The translations under genes and the position numbers were made by a program. The notes beneath the pieces are model-generated. The model was given only the letters and a program-made list of their open reading frames with translations, ran no database searches and was not told where the DNA came from. From Nemopilema nomurai (lineage: Eukaryota; Cnidaria; Scyphozoa; Rhizostomeae; Rhizostomatidae), in the NCBI GenBank assembly GCA_003864495.1, contig ML133500.1, positions 582,710 to 646,709 of the forward strand: a stretch of DNA of 64,000 nucleotides, written 5' to 3'. This document shows positions 1 to 15,500 of the stretch, one piece after another. Numbering within the stretch: the first letter of the stretch is position 1; the number at the start of each line of letters is the position of its first letter.

Positions 1-574
1 AAACAGCCACTGCATTAAGAGAACAATAACTCAACCGTCGAAAACATTTATTTGATTAACAAACGCGTTCTTTCCTAGGAAACTGCACTTACGCATTTAT
101 GTCAACTTTCGCACTTTACCATCGCGTTGATTCCTCATAAAAGTACTGCTCCTGAAGATAGCTTGACGATTTACTCATAAACATTATCTATAAGAATAGT
201 TTCAGAAACAAAAGAAAACCTCAATTAATCAGTGTCGTCTTACCAGTATTGAATTGAAATTTTCGTCTTCTTGGGTAAGGAATGCAAACACAGCACGCAA
301 ATAGGGGTTTTTCAGCTACAAAAATAACGATATTTACAAGGTTGTTTGTAAACGTACGCTTGATAACACTTAATACAAAAAACTTTAGTTTAATGAAAGC
401 AACTTGCTTTTAACCTATGAAAATTACTAGTACACAAAACTGAACTGGTTTCAACTTGTGGAGCCTGATGCAAAAAGGAAGACAGCTATTGCAACAGAAA
501 AAATTCTTCAACATCTTTTACTTTTCGAAAATCTTCAAATGAAGAAAAGTTGTTGGGCCAATCTAAGTCTTAAC

Positions 575-3500
575 CGATGAAATTTCTCTTTGGTGAAAGC
601 GAAGGAGATGTGTAGTGAAGAAGGCCAAACCTGCGGACTGAGGGTCCCACACATTTCTCGCCATAGCGAGCGTTTTTCGGTTGAATACCCTGATAGTGCC
701 ATTGCGACCAGGTTCATGGGCGAATCTGCAAAGGGCAATGCAGAAATAGAACCAAGAAGAATATCTTAGAAGCATGCTTTACTCGTGATAGTTAGTATCA
801 GAATCTTTTAGCTATCTACTGCACAGTACTCGTTTACTTAGTGGAAAATAGAATTTGTGTGACAAGGTCTTTTGGGCTTGCTTGAGAATACACAATGGAA
901 GCAACTTTCAAACCTTGATTCGGCCTTCCTTCGCGAGGTCCATTATTAGATTTGGCGTCACGGGTGTTTCTCCCGCTGAGGATGTTGATGGCCAGCCTCA
1001 TTTGGTTGTTGAATAGTGCTGTTGCTGCTGCTCGCTCATACTCGCCCGCTCGTTCTAGCCTGTCATAAAATCGTGAACAGTCATATATGCTCTACTCTAG
1101 CATGCCAATCAAGGTCATATATGCTCTACTCTAGCAGTCATATATGCTCTACTCTAGCATGCCAATCAAGGTCATATATGCTCTACTCTAGCAGTCATAT
1201 ATGCTCTACTCTAGCAGTCATATATGCTCTACTCTAGCATGCCAACAAATAACATATGAATTAAAAGCATAAACAAAACCATGCACGTTCAGGACTTTTT
1301 AAGGACTACCTGCTCAGTCAGATAAAGCCTTTGAAAGGGTCTATAGCAAGGAATTCCACAAACAGACACTCGAAAACAATAGGGAGATCAGAAGTGGCAA
1401 ATGCATGTGAATTGCGTTGAATATTTAAAACAGTTAAATTGTGTTCATAATCAAAACAACTCAACGTTGATTCATACTTTGCTAAATGTTCTGATAATGA
1501 ATTTCCGCTGAAATCCCAAAGGCAAAGCTGCAAAGCCAGTTTCCTAAAATGGACGAATGAAAACAAGATGAATACCAAATACCAATGACGTAAGCCCGAG
1601 GGCACATGGGGTAGGAGCCCCTTTTTGGGTTATTACAGGTCTAATGGGCAGTGGTGCCTGAAAAAGATTGAAAAGAAAAACAAACACAAAAACAAAACAA
1701 AAAATGACCTAGGATTAATCAAGGCAACAAGGAAGATACGAAAGAAAGATACAATCTTCTAACAGGAGTAACGTAATCTTCTAACAAACATCCCGTGAAA
1801 GAAGAAAACTATAATGGAAAAGGTAGCAGTATGAAATACCTGTCTTCGCTAGAATACGGACTTGCTGCATACTGACTCCCTCCTCTACTAGACTCCTCTT
1901 GCTGGCCTTTCTCGCACTTCCCTTAGAAAATTTCAAACATGTTGTATAGATAAAGAACAGGAGGAGTCTAAAAGGTTTTCTGATGCGAGAGTTTTTTCAA
2001 TGAAATGCACTTGAGCCCACGTATACATAGTTTACGATTCTATTTAAGTTTAAATACTAAACACTTAAACACTTAATCCTATGCTATTCTAATGCTAAAT
2101 ATAAAGCAATTCTTATTTACTTTTATCATACTTTAGCTGTTGGAAAGGTTAAGTGGAAAAAAGTTGTAAAGTTTACTAGATATTTACATTAGTTTATCAA
2201 ATTTTAACATTAGTTTATCAAAACTTGCTGCAAAATTATCGTGATTAATACCTTCACTTTTATTTCTACTTCTGGCCTTCAGCCTAAGTTTGTCAGCTGG
2301 TAAAATAATGTTTTTCATTTATTTTTTGCAAAATTACAAGGAAAGAGCATTTAAATTGAAAAATTATAAATTAACTATGGAGTATTTTTAATTTACAGAT
2401 TTAAATGATTAAATAATTTGTTATGGTTGAGGGCAAAAATTTGGAAAATCGAGTTATGAATATAAAGAGGAAGTCTAATAGGGAAAGCGTGGCAGATTTC
2501 AAGAAAGTAAAAGTGTACAGTCGAATTTAGTGTTATACGTCAGTATCAAGATGGCATTTAAGGAAAACGTCTTAGTGTTCCAATTCATTTAAGTAAATGA
2601 AATCATACTATTATGAGAACAAAAGAATAACAGGGTAAGTTTAGATACTTGGAGCTCATTGTTAACTTAGGGTAGCATTATTCAGCTAAATTAATGATTA
2701 ATAGCCCACTTAACTACCTTAGAAAGGAAAACCTCTGGTAACAAATATAAACCCATTCGAAGACAAAAGACAGGCTTTTCTTACCCGTCATGTTCATCTC
2801 GCCCTTGATTATTGATCTAACACCGTAGAATCGTCTCCCTTTTCGAGTATCTAAAATACGTTTTCATAAAGATGCACATTACTTTGGCCATAAATCAGAA
2901 GGAAAAGGGAAAGCAATTGAACTATCGTCAGATATATGATGACATTTTTAAACACATAAAATGGAACACAAGAAGTGATTCCTGTTACTGGGAACATCTT
3001 TATCACGGTAAAAAAAACCACTTAAGAATGAATTCAAAATTAGGGCAATGAAAACTATAACATTCTGGAATACCAGAGAAACGAAGAGAGAACGAAATAA
3101 AAAATGTTTGACCAATACTATCAAATGACTGGGATTTATAATCGATAAGTTACAATGGTTATAATGCATAATAAAATGACTCGATTAAAAAAATCAGCCA
3201 TGCATACATCGACTAAAAATAGGAAACAAAAATTCGTTCGGATATTAGTTTATAACTGCTTCTCGGTTATAATGTTTCATAGGCAGACAATCAATATAAA
3301 TATTACCTTGATCTTTCGGCTTTCTAACATCTATAGGAATATTCATCAAGGTTAAAGGGCGAAAGATGTGGAATAATCCCCGAGTGCTCTAATTTCTGAG
3401 GATAAAATTACTAGAAGTGATGATTCTCTTATAAATAATAAAATAACAGGAAGAAAAAAGTAGGCGCAAAAACCTGTCTTTTATCTAGATTATACACTAT

Positions 3501-6500
3501 CAATCCGTGAAAATTCAATTTTACAAGCAAAGAAGGCAGGTTTCTCGAAAACAATCCTTTTGCTAGTTAAAAAGAAAACTGCATTGAAGGTTGAAAAGAT
3601 ACGCTTTAGCCAGGTCCACAGCTTAATGAGAACAGGATCCTTCAGTATTTCATGCAGCTTCTCCAGGTCTTTCATCTAAGACAAGAAGTGACAGTGCTAA
3701 TATTACAATAGTTCAATGTTTCGTAGCTCATTTTGCAGAACCAACATGGGAAAAAATGTGCAAAGGGATGATAAGGTTTCTTCAAGGGACAAAAGACGAT
3801 TGCATGTGATGAACTTAAATTGATACTTTCAATCGAAAAAGAGTTTGGACGTTTTCTAATGAGTGGGTCTCAATTTTTGTTATATATATCTGAGACGTTC
3901 TATCTATGTTGTATTTATATATTCTGCTACCCCCCTTAATTTTCGTTGCAATACATGCTCAATAAATTTGATGACATCGTTTGATAGAACGTACTTTCAG
4001 AAAGAGTTTCTTTAAATGAATAATCACGCAAGTTCGATTGATCAAAACTTCCATATTGGTGACGCACAACTGGATAGAAACAGGGTCAAAAATATACCTT
4101 GTTGGAGAAACAGGAAATGGAAGGGAACGCGGACAAAAGGGGAGAGATAAGATGACCCCGTGCAAATAAAACCCACCACTGATTTTTCTCCATAACCTCT
4201 GATTGCCCGTTCCTTCATTATCGACGAAATGTCTCTGTAGTCTTTGAACGATTCTTCACTCTGTCAAAATAAAAAAAGGGCTTGATTACATATGGCAATG
4301 GTGCATAACTTTGTGTTTCGATAAGATTCCAAAGAAAGAAGTCACTTTACTGATGGTCATATCCAGTAATTGCGGGCGAAACGGTCCAAAAACATAGAAC
4401 GAAAGCAGAAGATTCTACACACAAAATTCAACTTTGCGTTCAATAAAAATTTGTGAGTTATTGTTCAATTTTATCCATTGTACTCTCTGAAGATAGTAAG
4501 ACACAGGAATATGACACTACAACGACAGAGTCCGTTTTCTTCGTGAACTCTGTCGGACAGCTCTTCGTACTTGCAACATAGTTATTAATTATAAGAGGCA
4601 AGAACCACAAAAGGATATGGTCCAACCAGTTTAAAGGCCAGTTCACAGGAATAATGAATTAAAGCCTGTTCAGGCTTGTCAAATGATAACACTATTTGGA
4701 GAAACCACATGACTAAATATCCCACTCAGTCTTTTTCCTTGGAAAGACAAAGACCAGACAAAGAGAAAGGAAATTTTGGAATCATATCATGACTACAAAT
4801 ATTCCAACGAGTAACGTATACCATATTATTCCTTATTAATACATCGCACCAAATAGACTTGGCAGTTATTTTTCTTGACTGGAAAAATCTTATCAAAAAA
4901 ACAATCTTGAGCGTAGTAGAATTAAAGCTTTAAAAAGGCAAGTCCCCTTCACACACACAGACATCCATAGACATCTAACTTGAAACTGTGGAAATAAGTC
5001 AAAAGTAGATTCCACTAGAGCTCCATCTAGCCCAAATTACCTCCCATTAGAATTCTATCTGGTCCGAATTAGATTCTACTTGGATTGTATTTGGTCATAA
5101 AACTAGATCGCGACCAAGGCGTGCAAATAGAAGTGGCCACGTTCTGTCATATTAGGAGATGACAAGAAATATGAAATGACACTTTTGTTGGAAGAAGCAC
5201 TGGTGCAAATGGACCTACGTTCTCTTTGCAAGTCAACATGTCTCTGCCACACCCCAAAACAAGTCCATTGCCAGACGACCAACTCTGAAAAGCAAAGATA
5301 CGAAAACATAAGCAATGAAGCTTCTGTTCGAGACGCACGCCAAGCAAGGAGTTTATAAAGCCGATTCTTAGGCAGCACCAAAACACAGTTAGCATTTAGC
5401 AAGCACAATCGTACTACTTTCAATTTTAATGTACTTACATTCGCTAAAGAGCTAGTCATCCTTTAATTTCTAAAGTCAGTCTTTTATGCTGATAGTGAAA
5501 AGTCCATTTATACTGAAAACCCAACGTGTGTCCCACGTCAACAACCCAGCAGTGCCCAGTAAGAATGTGGTAACTGCAGTGTCGCGATTCTTTAATGAAC
5601 TAGGCTCCTTTACAAAGACAATCCCAATACACTTAGCCACAACCATGAAACCAAAATCTTATCTCAATGTGACGGCGATAAAACGCTATCAGATTCATTA
5701 GCCAACCGAACGCGAAAGTTCAAAACAAGGATACTAACCATGGTGATTCTTTCGTAGATTTTGGTGTGGTTCACATTGCCTGGAGGTGGAATGGACAATT
5801 AGTTACGATGATACCCATTGGTATCCATTCATAAACGTTGTACAGATATCGCACGATTCCCGATCGCGTATACCTTCATGGTACATCTGCTTCCTTAACG
5901 GGCAAATACTTCAAACCGGGATGTGCATTTGAGTAGACTATTACAAAACGGTTGCCTGCATTGGTTATGAACTGCTTACTCCACTAGGCCAGACTTAAAC
6001 AACAACAACGACAACAGATCAAAAAGCTACTCATACCTGTCACATTCGCTGTAAGCATCACGTTTTCCTGTGTAGGGTGCCAACAGAATGAAGACAAAGC
6101 TCCTTTCGAAACTGAGGATTGAAACAAAGTTTGAGCAACAGGAAACAATGGGCCTAAATGACCAGTGGCAATATTGCCTCTACCACACTACGGGCATTCT
6201 TCTAAATCGGTGGCACTTGCGAAAACATTTCTACTCCAACTCAGAAAATATTCTTTGCTTCATCATATGAACAGTGCCCGTCCTCTATTTTCATGACTAT
6301 ACAAAGTTTTAGGCCGGGGAATAGGTAGATAGGCATTGTTGTAATAGATTTCAAAACCCAAATAAACTTTAAATAGACAATTGCAAAATAAACCAGTAAA
6401 GGAGATCAGTGGTGCGCTTGAATAATGTTCTGATGGTAGCAGCTTCTAACGTGTAGAGAGGGCACATTCAAAATCGTTCTTGCCCTTAGGTTATGGAAGG

Positions 6501-9500
6501 CGGAATGAACAGGCTTTAAATAGGAGATTGATTCTATTGTGGCAAGTAAATAACTGCCAACTCGACTCTACAAACCACGATAGAGAGCTTTAACCGAAAT
6601 GACGAAGCAACTTATAAAAAGAACTCTAATTTTAAATAACAGATCGCATAGTTTTCAGAATATTTAAGGCATACCTTGAATTTTACGTTCCATAATGAGA
6701 GGCTCACTTTCCTCATCCATGACGGAAGGAAACGAAATGGATTGTTCTGGAATGAAAAAGATGAAATGACAATCATCTACTGGTTTCATCATCACGTATA
6801 GCTCGATTTCGGTGCCATCGTTGAAATTGAAATTGTTGTTTTAGTAAGCAGAGAACTTTAACCTATAAGATAATTTGACAATCAAAGTAGCATTGTACTT
6901 GAGAAACAGTTTGGGGAAAGGAACGTCTCTGTCTATTGTCTTGCGCAATCTACCCTACTCCCTCTGTGAACATCTCAGCAGTCTGCATTTTATTGTTACG
7001 AGGTTTAAGTCGAGCAATGACATACAAGTTCATAGAAAAGTAGTTTTCCTTTACACTAAAACTATATTTGGGAAATGATTTATTAAAAATATGTGATTGA
7101 GATGCACAAGAAGTAAACTTGCAGTCTGCATTGTTTAAGAGGGGCCTGTTTGCTAAAAGCCTAGTGTAATTGGCCACCTCTCCTTCCTTGGTGCAAGTCC
7201 CTTAAAATCATTCCTTGTTTGTGTTAAAATGAATTCAAGGATACAGTACGGTAGGGCAGGCATTCGGGTTGTGGAACAGAGAAGGGTTTGCTGGTGGCAA
7301 TGATATGACATTCAGCTTTTAACCACGAGTGTGGATGAGATAGAACGGTAAACATACCAGTCGGTAGGTGAATCAAATCTGATAGCTTAATCACGGGGCT
7401 GTTCCTCAAAAGAATTGCCAGCATATGGCTCCTGTAAATAGAGAACATAAATGTGAGAAATGCAAAGGAAAAACCTCTTTCACAGTGGGTATGATTCACC
7501 AAGAGCAATGCTTTCCTTGCTGCAAAGATAATTCCTCTAGAAGCAAACGCTTTTAAAGGCCTCCCAGCTAATCAAAGTCTGGTATAGAGTCGTGAATGTT
7601 ATTAGGCAACAACATCAATACAAAGAATTGCGAAGAGCAGAGGGTCAGTGAGTATACTTCGGGGCTTGCAGGGATTGGAGAAGGACTTCGGGGGCTTTCC
7701 AACTTAGCAATAAACGAAAAAACGCAAACACGGAGGAATTAGTATAGAAAATCAAATTTCCCGAGCAAAACCTCCAATGAATGGCCGGTGAATGGGTTCA
7801 GCTCGTCTTTATAACGCGTGAAAATCAAATGAAAAAAGCTAATTACACGATGGTTGTCAACAAATACCAACAGCTTGTCAATGACGTAACTAGGCGAATG
7901 AAGTGCTGCGAAGGAGTGGTAAAGGTGCTGACGATAATTGCTCAACAGTGATGGTAAACAGCAGATACGATAACCGAGGGAAGACGATCATTTGCAACCC
8001 AACGTTGGCAGCTTAATGGCTACCTTAATCCCGCGTGAATGTTGCAAAAGTGCTGTTTGAAAAACACTTAACGTGGCCTGACCCTAATAAATATGGCATC
8101 GAATGAGGCGCAAACCACGTGACACGATCAACAAACAGAGAATTAAACCACGTGACACGATAAACCCGTTCGCATTGCAGCATCTAAAGCTTGAAAATCG
8201 AATTCCCCTTTTTCGGAGAAAGGTAGCAACGATTAAAATTGTTTTTCACTAGACAGCTCGCACGTTTCTTATCCATTGAAAATTCTATCGAAGGGCCTTG
8301 AAGCGATTTCATTATGAAAATCTGCAGAGCAAATAAACAAGCAAAGCTGGAAAAGTAACACGCCAAGGCTTGCAATGTAAACGTTAATTAAAACCATTGT
8401 CGTTGTTGTTTCAACATTTTCAATACCAAGTTATTTTCTATTAGCCATGATTAAAACTTATTGATTGCAATTTAGACAGCTGTCAAAGTTAATAGGCTGC
8501 TTTTTTAAACCAAAGCTGCATAGAAAATAGACGCGGCTACTTCGGCATCACGTCAGTGGCAACTCCGTAACCAACCTCGCAGATTAGCAGCTAAACAAAA
8601 CAAGGAAATTCGCAAAACTTGAGAAACACAATGGGCTGTGTTTTTCACATATGGCGACGGGGGAAGTTCACATAAGGCATGCAGTTGTAAACCCTTTTGT
8701 AAACGAGTTAACTCTGCACCTAAACTTGTCCAGAGTGACACATCGATGACAGACCTTCATGGATACAAATATAAGTGAATTCAAATGGCAAAGCAGTATT
8801 GCATTAAACTGTAACATATAGATTCTCTACCCAAAAGGAATATGGCGAATCAACCTGGCTCTTTCGCTAAGTTGCTTTTTCGCTTGTGCATGTAAACTGG
8901 TGCGAGCAGAGAAACCGAGAATTTCTACCAACGACATCTTGTAGCATTCCCAGCACTTTTCAAGGCATGGACTGACTTTCAAGGTTAAAAGAAACTGACT
9001 CTGGGCTCCAATTTGGGCTCAATTGGGGTTCTTTCAAAGCGGGACACCCGGCGTGAAAATAATGTCACGTGACAATTACTAGTTTCAAACAACGTACGCA
9101 GTCACGGCGACTCAGCAACAATTCCCTTTATTAAACGAACAACGCTTCACATCTCATAAAGCAAATTATGAATGAGGAAGCCATAAAGGCAAAGCAAGGT
9201 GATTGATGTATTCACTTGACGACAAAAAGGCCTATGAAAACAAGAGGGATCAAGAAGTGAGTCGAGCAGAAATCGCTACAGAACACCACGACCGTCAGAG
9301 TCAGAATCAAACACCGAAATGATGAATTGTGCCAGCTTTGAAGTATGCAGTTGATGATGGCAAAGGTAAAAGGTCAAAAAACCACTATGATCTAAAATCA
9401 CAGACCTTGCTCGCTCTGAAAAACACAGCAATAGAGAAAGCGCAATAAAAATTGCGATGCCGTTAAGCGAATCAAAAACGTACTTAGGGGTGGATAGCCT

Positions 9501-12500
9501 CGTGAACTTGTTGATCGGAGTTACTGGAATCATTCTAAATGCAACGCAAATAGCACTGGTCAAGCAGAAGGAGCAAGGAGGATATTTGATTACACCCTCC
9601 TCAGCCTAGGCATGTCAGACTTGATGGCGGCTCTACTTTTCGTTCTCAATGGGGTAATATTACTTTTGATGGCACTTGGGGTCAGACTGGGGCTTTCCCC
9701 CGCAGCCTACCAAAGCATCCATCATGCAAAATTCTGCTTTGCTCTTAACTGCTCGTTCATGCACGTCCTGTTCATAGCAGCACAGCGGCTGTTGGCCGTG
9801 AAGTATCCATTGAGGCTCAACCTCATTATCACGAAAACACGTTGTATTTCATGCCTCGTCTTCATTTGGATAGCATCGGTAGCCTTCGATGCATGGAGCA
9901 CGTGGCAATTCGCCGGCGTTCCCTTCGACAGTCTCCCCGCAATCCTGTTTACGTACGTGAGCGTAGTCACTGGATTCCTCCTTTTCATTACATACGCGTT
10001 CATTTGCTACCAGCTGGCAAAGCGCAAAAACACCACCACTGCCAAACAAACGACAGCCCAGAATCAGCGCGTCGTCCGGTACGCGATCGCCATCACGGTC
10101 CTCTACTTCGTCTCCATCTTCCCCGCCGCAACCATGACATTCATGAGGTACCAATCTACAAATGCATATTTGACCGAATTCCCCTACTGGATGATCGGAT
10201 TCAACGTGCCCCTCAATCCAATCGTCTATTTTTGGCTCAGTAACTACAAGAGGGAACATAAGTCTTTGTGTGCGGTCTGTTTTCGCGGTAATCGCCAATT
10301 ACAGCCTCAGGCGACGAGGGAAAACCACATTTCACAGACCAACACTGCCTTTTAGGCTCCGAAAACACCCATTGCTGGGATTATACCACAGATCCTTTCG
10401 GGCTCTGAAAAACCAGTCTGCCTGAAAATCCGAGAAAATCTGGAAACACGATTGACCTACAATCTTGATCAAGATTACATAGCTGTATTGTGTTACCTGG
10501 TTGGACACCATCCAATCCGTGATATCTGCTTCGTCTGGCTGGCTTGGCTTATTGTGATGACCTGACGTTGGTTAAGAAAATTTTCTCGAAGAAAAGAAAA
10601 GGCGATGCGACTTTTTCAGGCTCAAAAAACATCAATCGAAAAAATAAATGGTACGAACAATAATCTATGGCATTAGAGAAGTAGAAACAGATAAAGCATC
10701 GTTTGTTCCCAAACTTTCAAGGAATCCAAACATTGCTTAAGAAGAATTGACCCCGAAAAAAGTCATAAAAACAAACGCAACACCAGTTAGCAGGGGAGCG
10801 AAGACAAACAAATTCACCATTGAATGAAAAACCAATAAAAAACCAAAATCTCTGACACATGATTGAAAAATTGAGAAAAATAATTAAAAACCTTGAAATA
10901 AATAAACTGAGATAAAAGCTTAGCATCCAATTCAGCATACTTTGGATGGAAAGAAAAAATAATTATGAGGGAGCCGAATTGAAAGCTTTTGACAGTTTAA
11001 TTGGTCTCTCGCTATATAAAGTGCTTGTTACTGGGTGAAAAGCTTTCGAAAAGATACGGGTTCTTTCAGATTTCTGGTATCCCACACTAGCACAGGACCT
11101 TGTGCTGCCTAGAAAATGAGAAGATGAAATAAGAAAAATTATTTTGGTAAATTGGAAGCACATATCTTTCACGACAACGCAAAGCACATTATAAAAAAGT
11201 TATGAAGTAATCCTTATACGCCTACGATGCATACGCCATACCAAAGCAACATCATTTTGTAAGGTGGTGGAAAAAAAATGAGTTAAGCAAATCCTTCCCA
11301 TAACAAAACTCGAAATCACGACAGAAGCCTACCTCTGCAAACGAGGCAAATCTGTATTCACTGAAAGGGTCCACGCAAACACCATTCATTGCTTTGCAGT
11401 TCGTCACACCAAAGCTAACGAGTTTACCTGAGTCTAAACAAGGGAGAGCGGCAATCACGTAACATCGAAAAACATACAAATGTCAAAATGCCTTCAAGAG
11501 GATCTATCGAAGGTATTAACATTTCTGTAGAACTTCTTAAAGTTGCGATAAGTAGACAGGTAGTTTTATTCCAGGGATTAGATATTGCTAGGATTAGCAA
11601 AGAACTCTGCTCTGGAAAGAAAGCCGTTAAGTGTCTCTAGCAGTTGACTTCGATTTCGTAATACGAGCCCACGAAAAGTTTCTTATTGAGTATCTCAAAG
11701 CGAAAAGTAATAGATCAAAATATAATATATGCAAAACCATTCGAATTGGTATACTTAAAAACTATTCATTACAATACGCATTCACTTTCGTATTTTGTAT
11801 CTGTAAAATGTCCATATCAATATTTTTTCGAAATCCTATCTCAGATTTAATATATATATAGAGTATATATTTATCAAGAAATATATTTTCAAAATGTCAT
11901 TGATTTTTTTCGTTGGTGCAGCGGCCATATTTCATTCGGGTTTTCTTGAAAATCAAACGGACATCAGCTTAGCTATGCAATATTGTTAACTTCCTGAATC
12001 GCTTTCTTGGATACCAAACGCAGCAAAAATAAAAAGAGAGTCAAAATTATAATGTACCAGAAGTCTGTGTCGACTACTTTTTAATATTCGCAAATACTTC
12101 TAAGGGTGCTTTCCCTTTGCATCTGCAAATCAGACAAATTAACAAGGAGGCCCAAAACAGTAGGCTTACCGCGAAGATCGTACACTCGCAAGAACTTTTG
12201 CCCTTGACCTGCGACCAGAGTCTTTGGCTGCTTCGGAAACCATGCCAGTGAAACTGTAGATTCCTTTAAACCTTGAAGGAATGTGAGCATTAATGCTAGA
12301 TCTATATTTTTGGTAAGGTCAAAACCGTGTTTGCAGCCGATTTTTTTCAATTACAATAACAGCATCGTCAAAACTGAATTTTGAGCAAAGTACTTTATGC
12401 TCAATATGTGTTCCAAATAGTTTTTGCATTAAGAAAGGATTGTTTCTTACCATTTTTTTGGTGTTATCATCGAGGAGTTATCGCTTCTTGAATGTCTGAG

Positions 12501-15500
12501 GAATGAATTATAGTAAAACCTAATTTCATTCATTTGACTCAAAAAAGCCTTTTTACAGAAGCACTATCGACCTCGTTTTTCTAGCGTAATATAGCCACAT
12601 TGCTCTTAATTTGCTCTTTTAATACCGATATGCTAATCCAATGGCATTTTCACACTATACATTTAACGTTACCACATTGTTTGCTTTGTAAAGGGACCAT
12701 GGCATGAAGTAGGTAAATGGGCAAGCCCCTTAGGCACTTATTTATCCCTGTGGTATTTGTACGTTCATTCAGCTTCAAATGTCAGCAACGAACTTGCGTC
12801 CTTTTAACCTGAATCATTACCACTAGATTGCATCATTACAGGAAAGAAATCTAATTGAAAAATATTTTTAATTCAAGCTATCTTCCAAAAAGATCAGTAA
12901 GATACTACACACCTTCCTAGCATGCTCCGGGAGCCCATTGAAACTGAAACAGAGAGGAAAACATGATTAGAACTTGACAAGAATAAACGGGCGTCTAAAG
13001 AATGCAGAGACTCTTTTCATCATCAGAAATTGCAAACATACTCACCGGGAGCTGATTCGACATCCCACACAAGCAGAGAATGATCGTCCCTCACTTTGTC
13101 CAGAGCGACAGCAAGCTGAAAGGGAACAGAGAATGGAATTTGCACAATAAAGACCACAACATTATTAGGCTAACCGTAAAGATTCCCGTAAGATATATAC
13201 ATAATAAAAAGGTCACGACAGTAGTACAATAAATTCTGTAATAAAGCAGAATAGTAAAGGTCTTAAGAGATAAGCAAAGACAAAGATATATTATCTAGCA
13301 ATAAAGGTACATAACTTCATATTGATGTGCAAGATATATTTCTAACAGGCTATTTCTAACTGGAGGGGGCACTTAACATCATAATGATGTGCAAGAACAG
13401 ATGAGCAAATCTGCCATTTAAAACCTTAGAAATGCCTGAAAAATCTTCTGCAAGTTGAAGAAGCAGAGGACTCTTATAGAAGAGAAAAGCTTTCACTTTC
13501 CGAAGGACTGTATACAGTGTGAATTCTTGCTCACTTTCAAATAAGCAAAAATAAACTAAAATGAAACAAGTTGGTATCATCCGAGTCAATAGACAATGCA
13601 ACTGACATCAAAATTCTGCAGTTGTTGATATCATACCAGATTGTGTTCAACTGGGTTCCATGCAAGGTCTGTACATGTCCTATCTGATTTGGGTGCTAGA
13701 AGAGAATTCATCATATAAGAATACCTAAACTTTTATGAAGTGTTATGAATAAAACAAAAGTTGACCATTCTTGTTACTAACAAAGGCATGTAAACCCACC
13801 CAACCATCTGACCTTGTGGTCGCAGGAAACTTCCCATGAGTTTTTTCTGCAGGAAATATTTTTCAAAGAGTAATTTGCAAGTAATTTGTTCTTTCTGTTC
13901 ATCAAATATGAAAAAACAAGTTGAATAAAATCATTGTATCCACAGTAGGTGCATTGCCAACATTGAAATAAAATTCAATGTTTCCAAAGAGGTTAATAGT
14001 ATTGCCAAAAAGCCTTTAAAGTTCCCATCATGGACAGCTGAAAGCCACAAAGGACAAACTTTCTGTCAACAGGGCACATAAATGATTTGAAAGTGGTAGT
14101 AATTTTGGTGACATTTACTTTAAATATAATTTGATAGAGAAGAGTATCCTGAAAAGAGTTACCAATACTGTTTTGGGGATATCTTTTCTCTCTTTAATAT
14201 TTCTACTTTTGCAAGAAATTTATCTACAATTTTTGTCGGAGCAGGAAGGAAAATTTTTTTTCATGCCCTGGTTCGAACCTTAATGTGATTATAACAAAAC
14301 CTCAAAACACATACAAACACATCTTGTGATGATGTATGAAATGTTAGAATGAAGAAAACCTAACATTTAAAGATTGCAATTCTGATTTGTTTACTTTTTA
14401 TTGCACTAGCACAATGTCTTCAGCATATGATGCTGAAAGGAAACTCAAGTGCATGACACAGCCAAGGCATGACTCAAACATGCAATCAGAGACTTAGCAT
14501 GTGTTTGCATTATGAGGGGAGCAGCAGCCAGCAACAGTTTCAAATCCAGCCTCAAATCCAGATCCAAATTTTCAACATCAGGTCTCAGGTCAACTATGAT
14601 ATATATATATTATGTGCAGTCTGTAAAATCATGGATGAGGACTGAATGAAACAATTTTGGGCTTGAATTCAAAAGCAAGGTGTTGACCTAGCCTTTTAAT
14701 TAGGAGAACTGTGATGAACTATGAGAGCTTGACTACTTTCCTGATTTTGTCCCTGCCTCAAATTTTCTTAATCAGGTTTTTCAAAGTGATCAAGAAAGTG
14801 ATACCTTAAGCCAAATACTATATAGAAGAAAGAGATACCAGATGTTGCAATAAAAGTCTTTCGTCTTACTTAGCTCAACTCCAAGAAGGTGACTTCCAGT
14901 TCCTGAAATCTCATGGCCAACACTGAAGAAGAAGAAGCAAGTTCACATTAGTTTCTTCAACTGAAGCGCATAGCATTAAAAAATATATCTGTGATGAACA
15001 TGATTAGCCATGCCATTCCAGTTTTCAGAGAGTAAACAGTAAATTGGCAACAAAAAATTATAACACAACAAAAATGGCAATACAGGTAGTTTCAAAATTC
15101 GGTTTTTGGAAACAGTTCAGAACACCAGGTAGTTTCATAGGCTTCACAAGAGTTTTGAAATGCCTCATAGCTTTAAAGACAGGGCAACCACTATTTATTG
15201 CATTATTTTGGAGCTTACAATTAAACTCCACAGGAAAAGCAAGCAATTAACTTTATCAAAAAAGGAAGCAAACACAGAAAATCGTCATGCAAATGATAAA
15301 GCACCTTTTAGCTTGCATTATTTATCTAATCGAGTTACACAAAATTAGAATGAAAGCTTTTCAAACATACTTTGCTAGCACCACATGCCCATTGGACTGT
15401 CCAACAGCCAAAAGATGGTGTGCGTCTGGCCTTCTGCACCAAGAAACTTCCTGTTAAATTCAGGTATTTAAGTTATTAGCATTAATAGCCTCCACTGGTA

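Noticed and set aside
4940..5100. Weak ~30 bp repetition around ATTCTATCTGGTCCGAATTAG
   Set aside because: Two to three very divergent copies in a MIOS intron, too weak to call as an array.
9722..10298. Antisense and alternate-frame ORFs of 93-149 codons
   Set aside because: Shadows of the GPCR. Their composition is odd and they have no domain.
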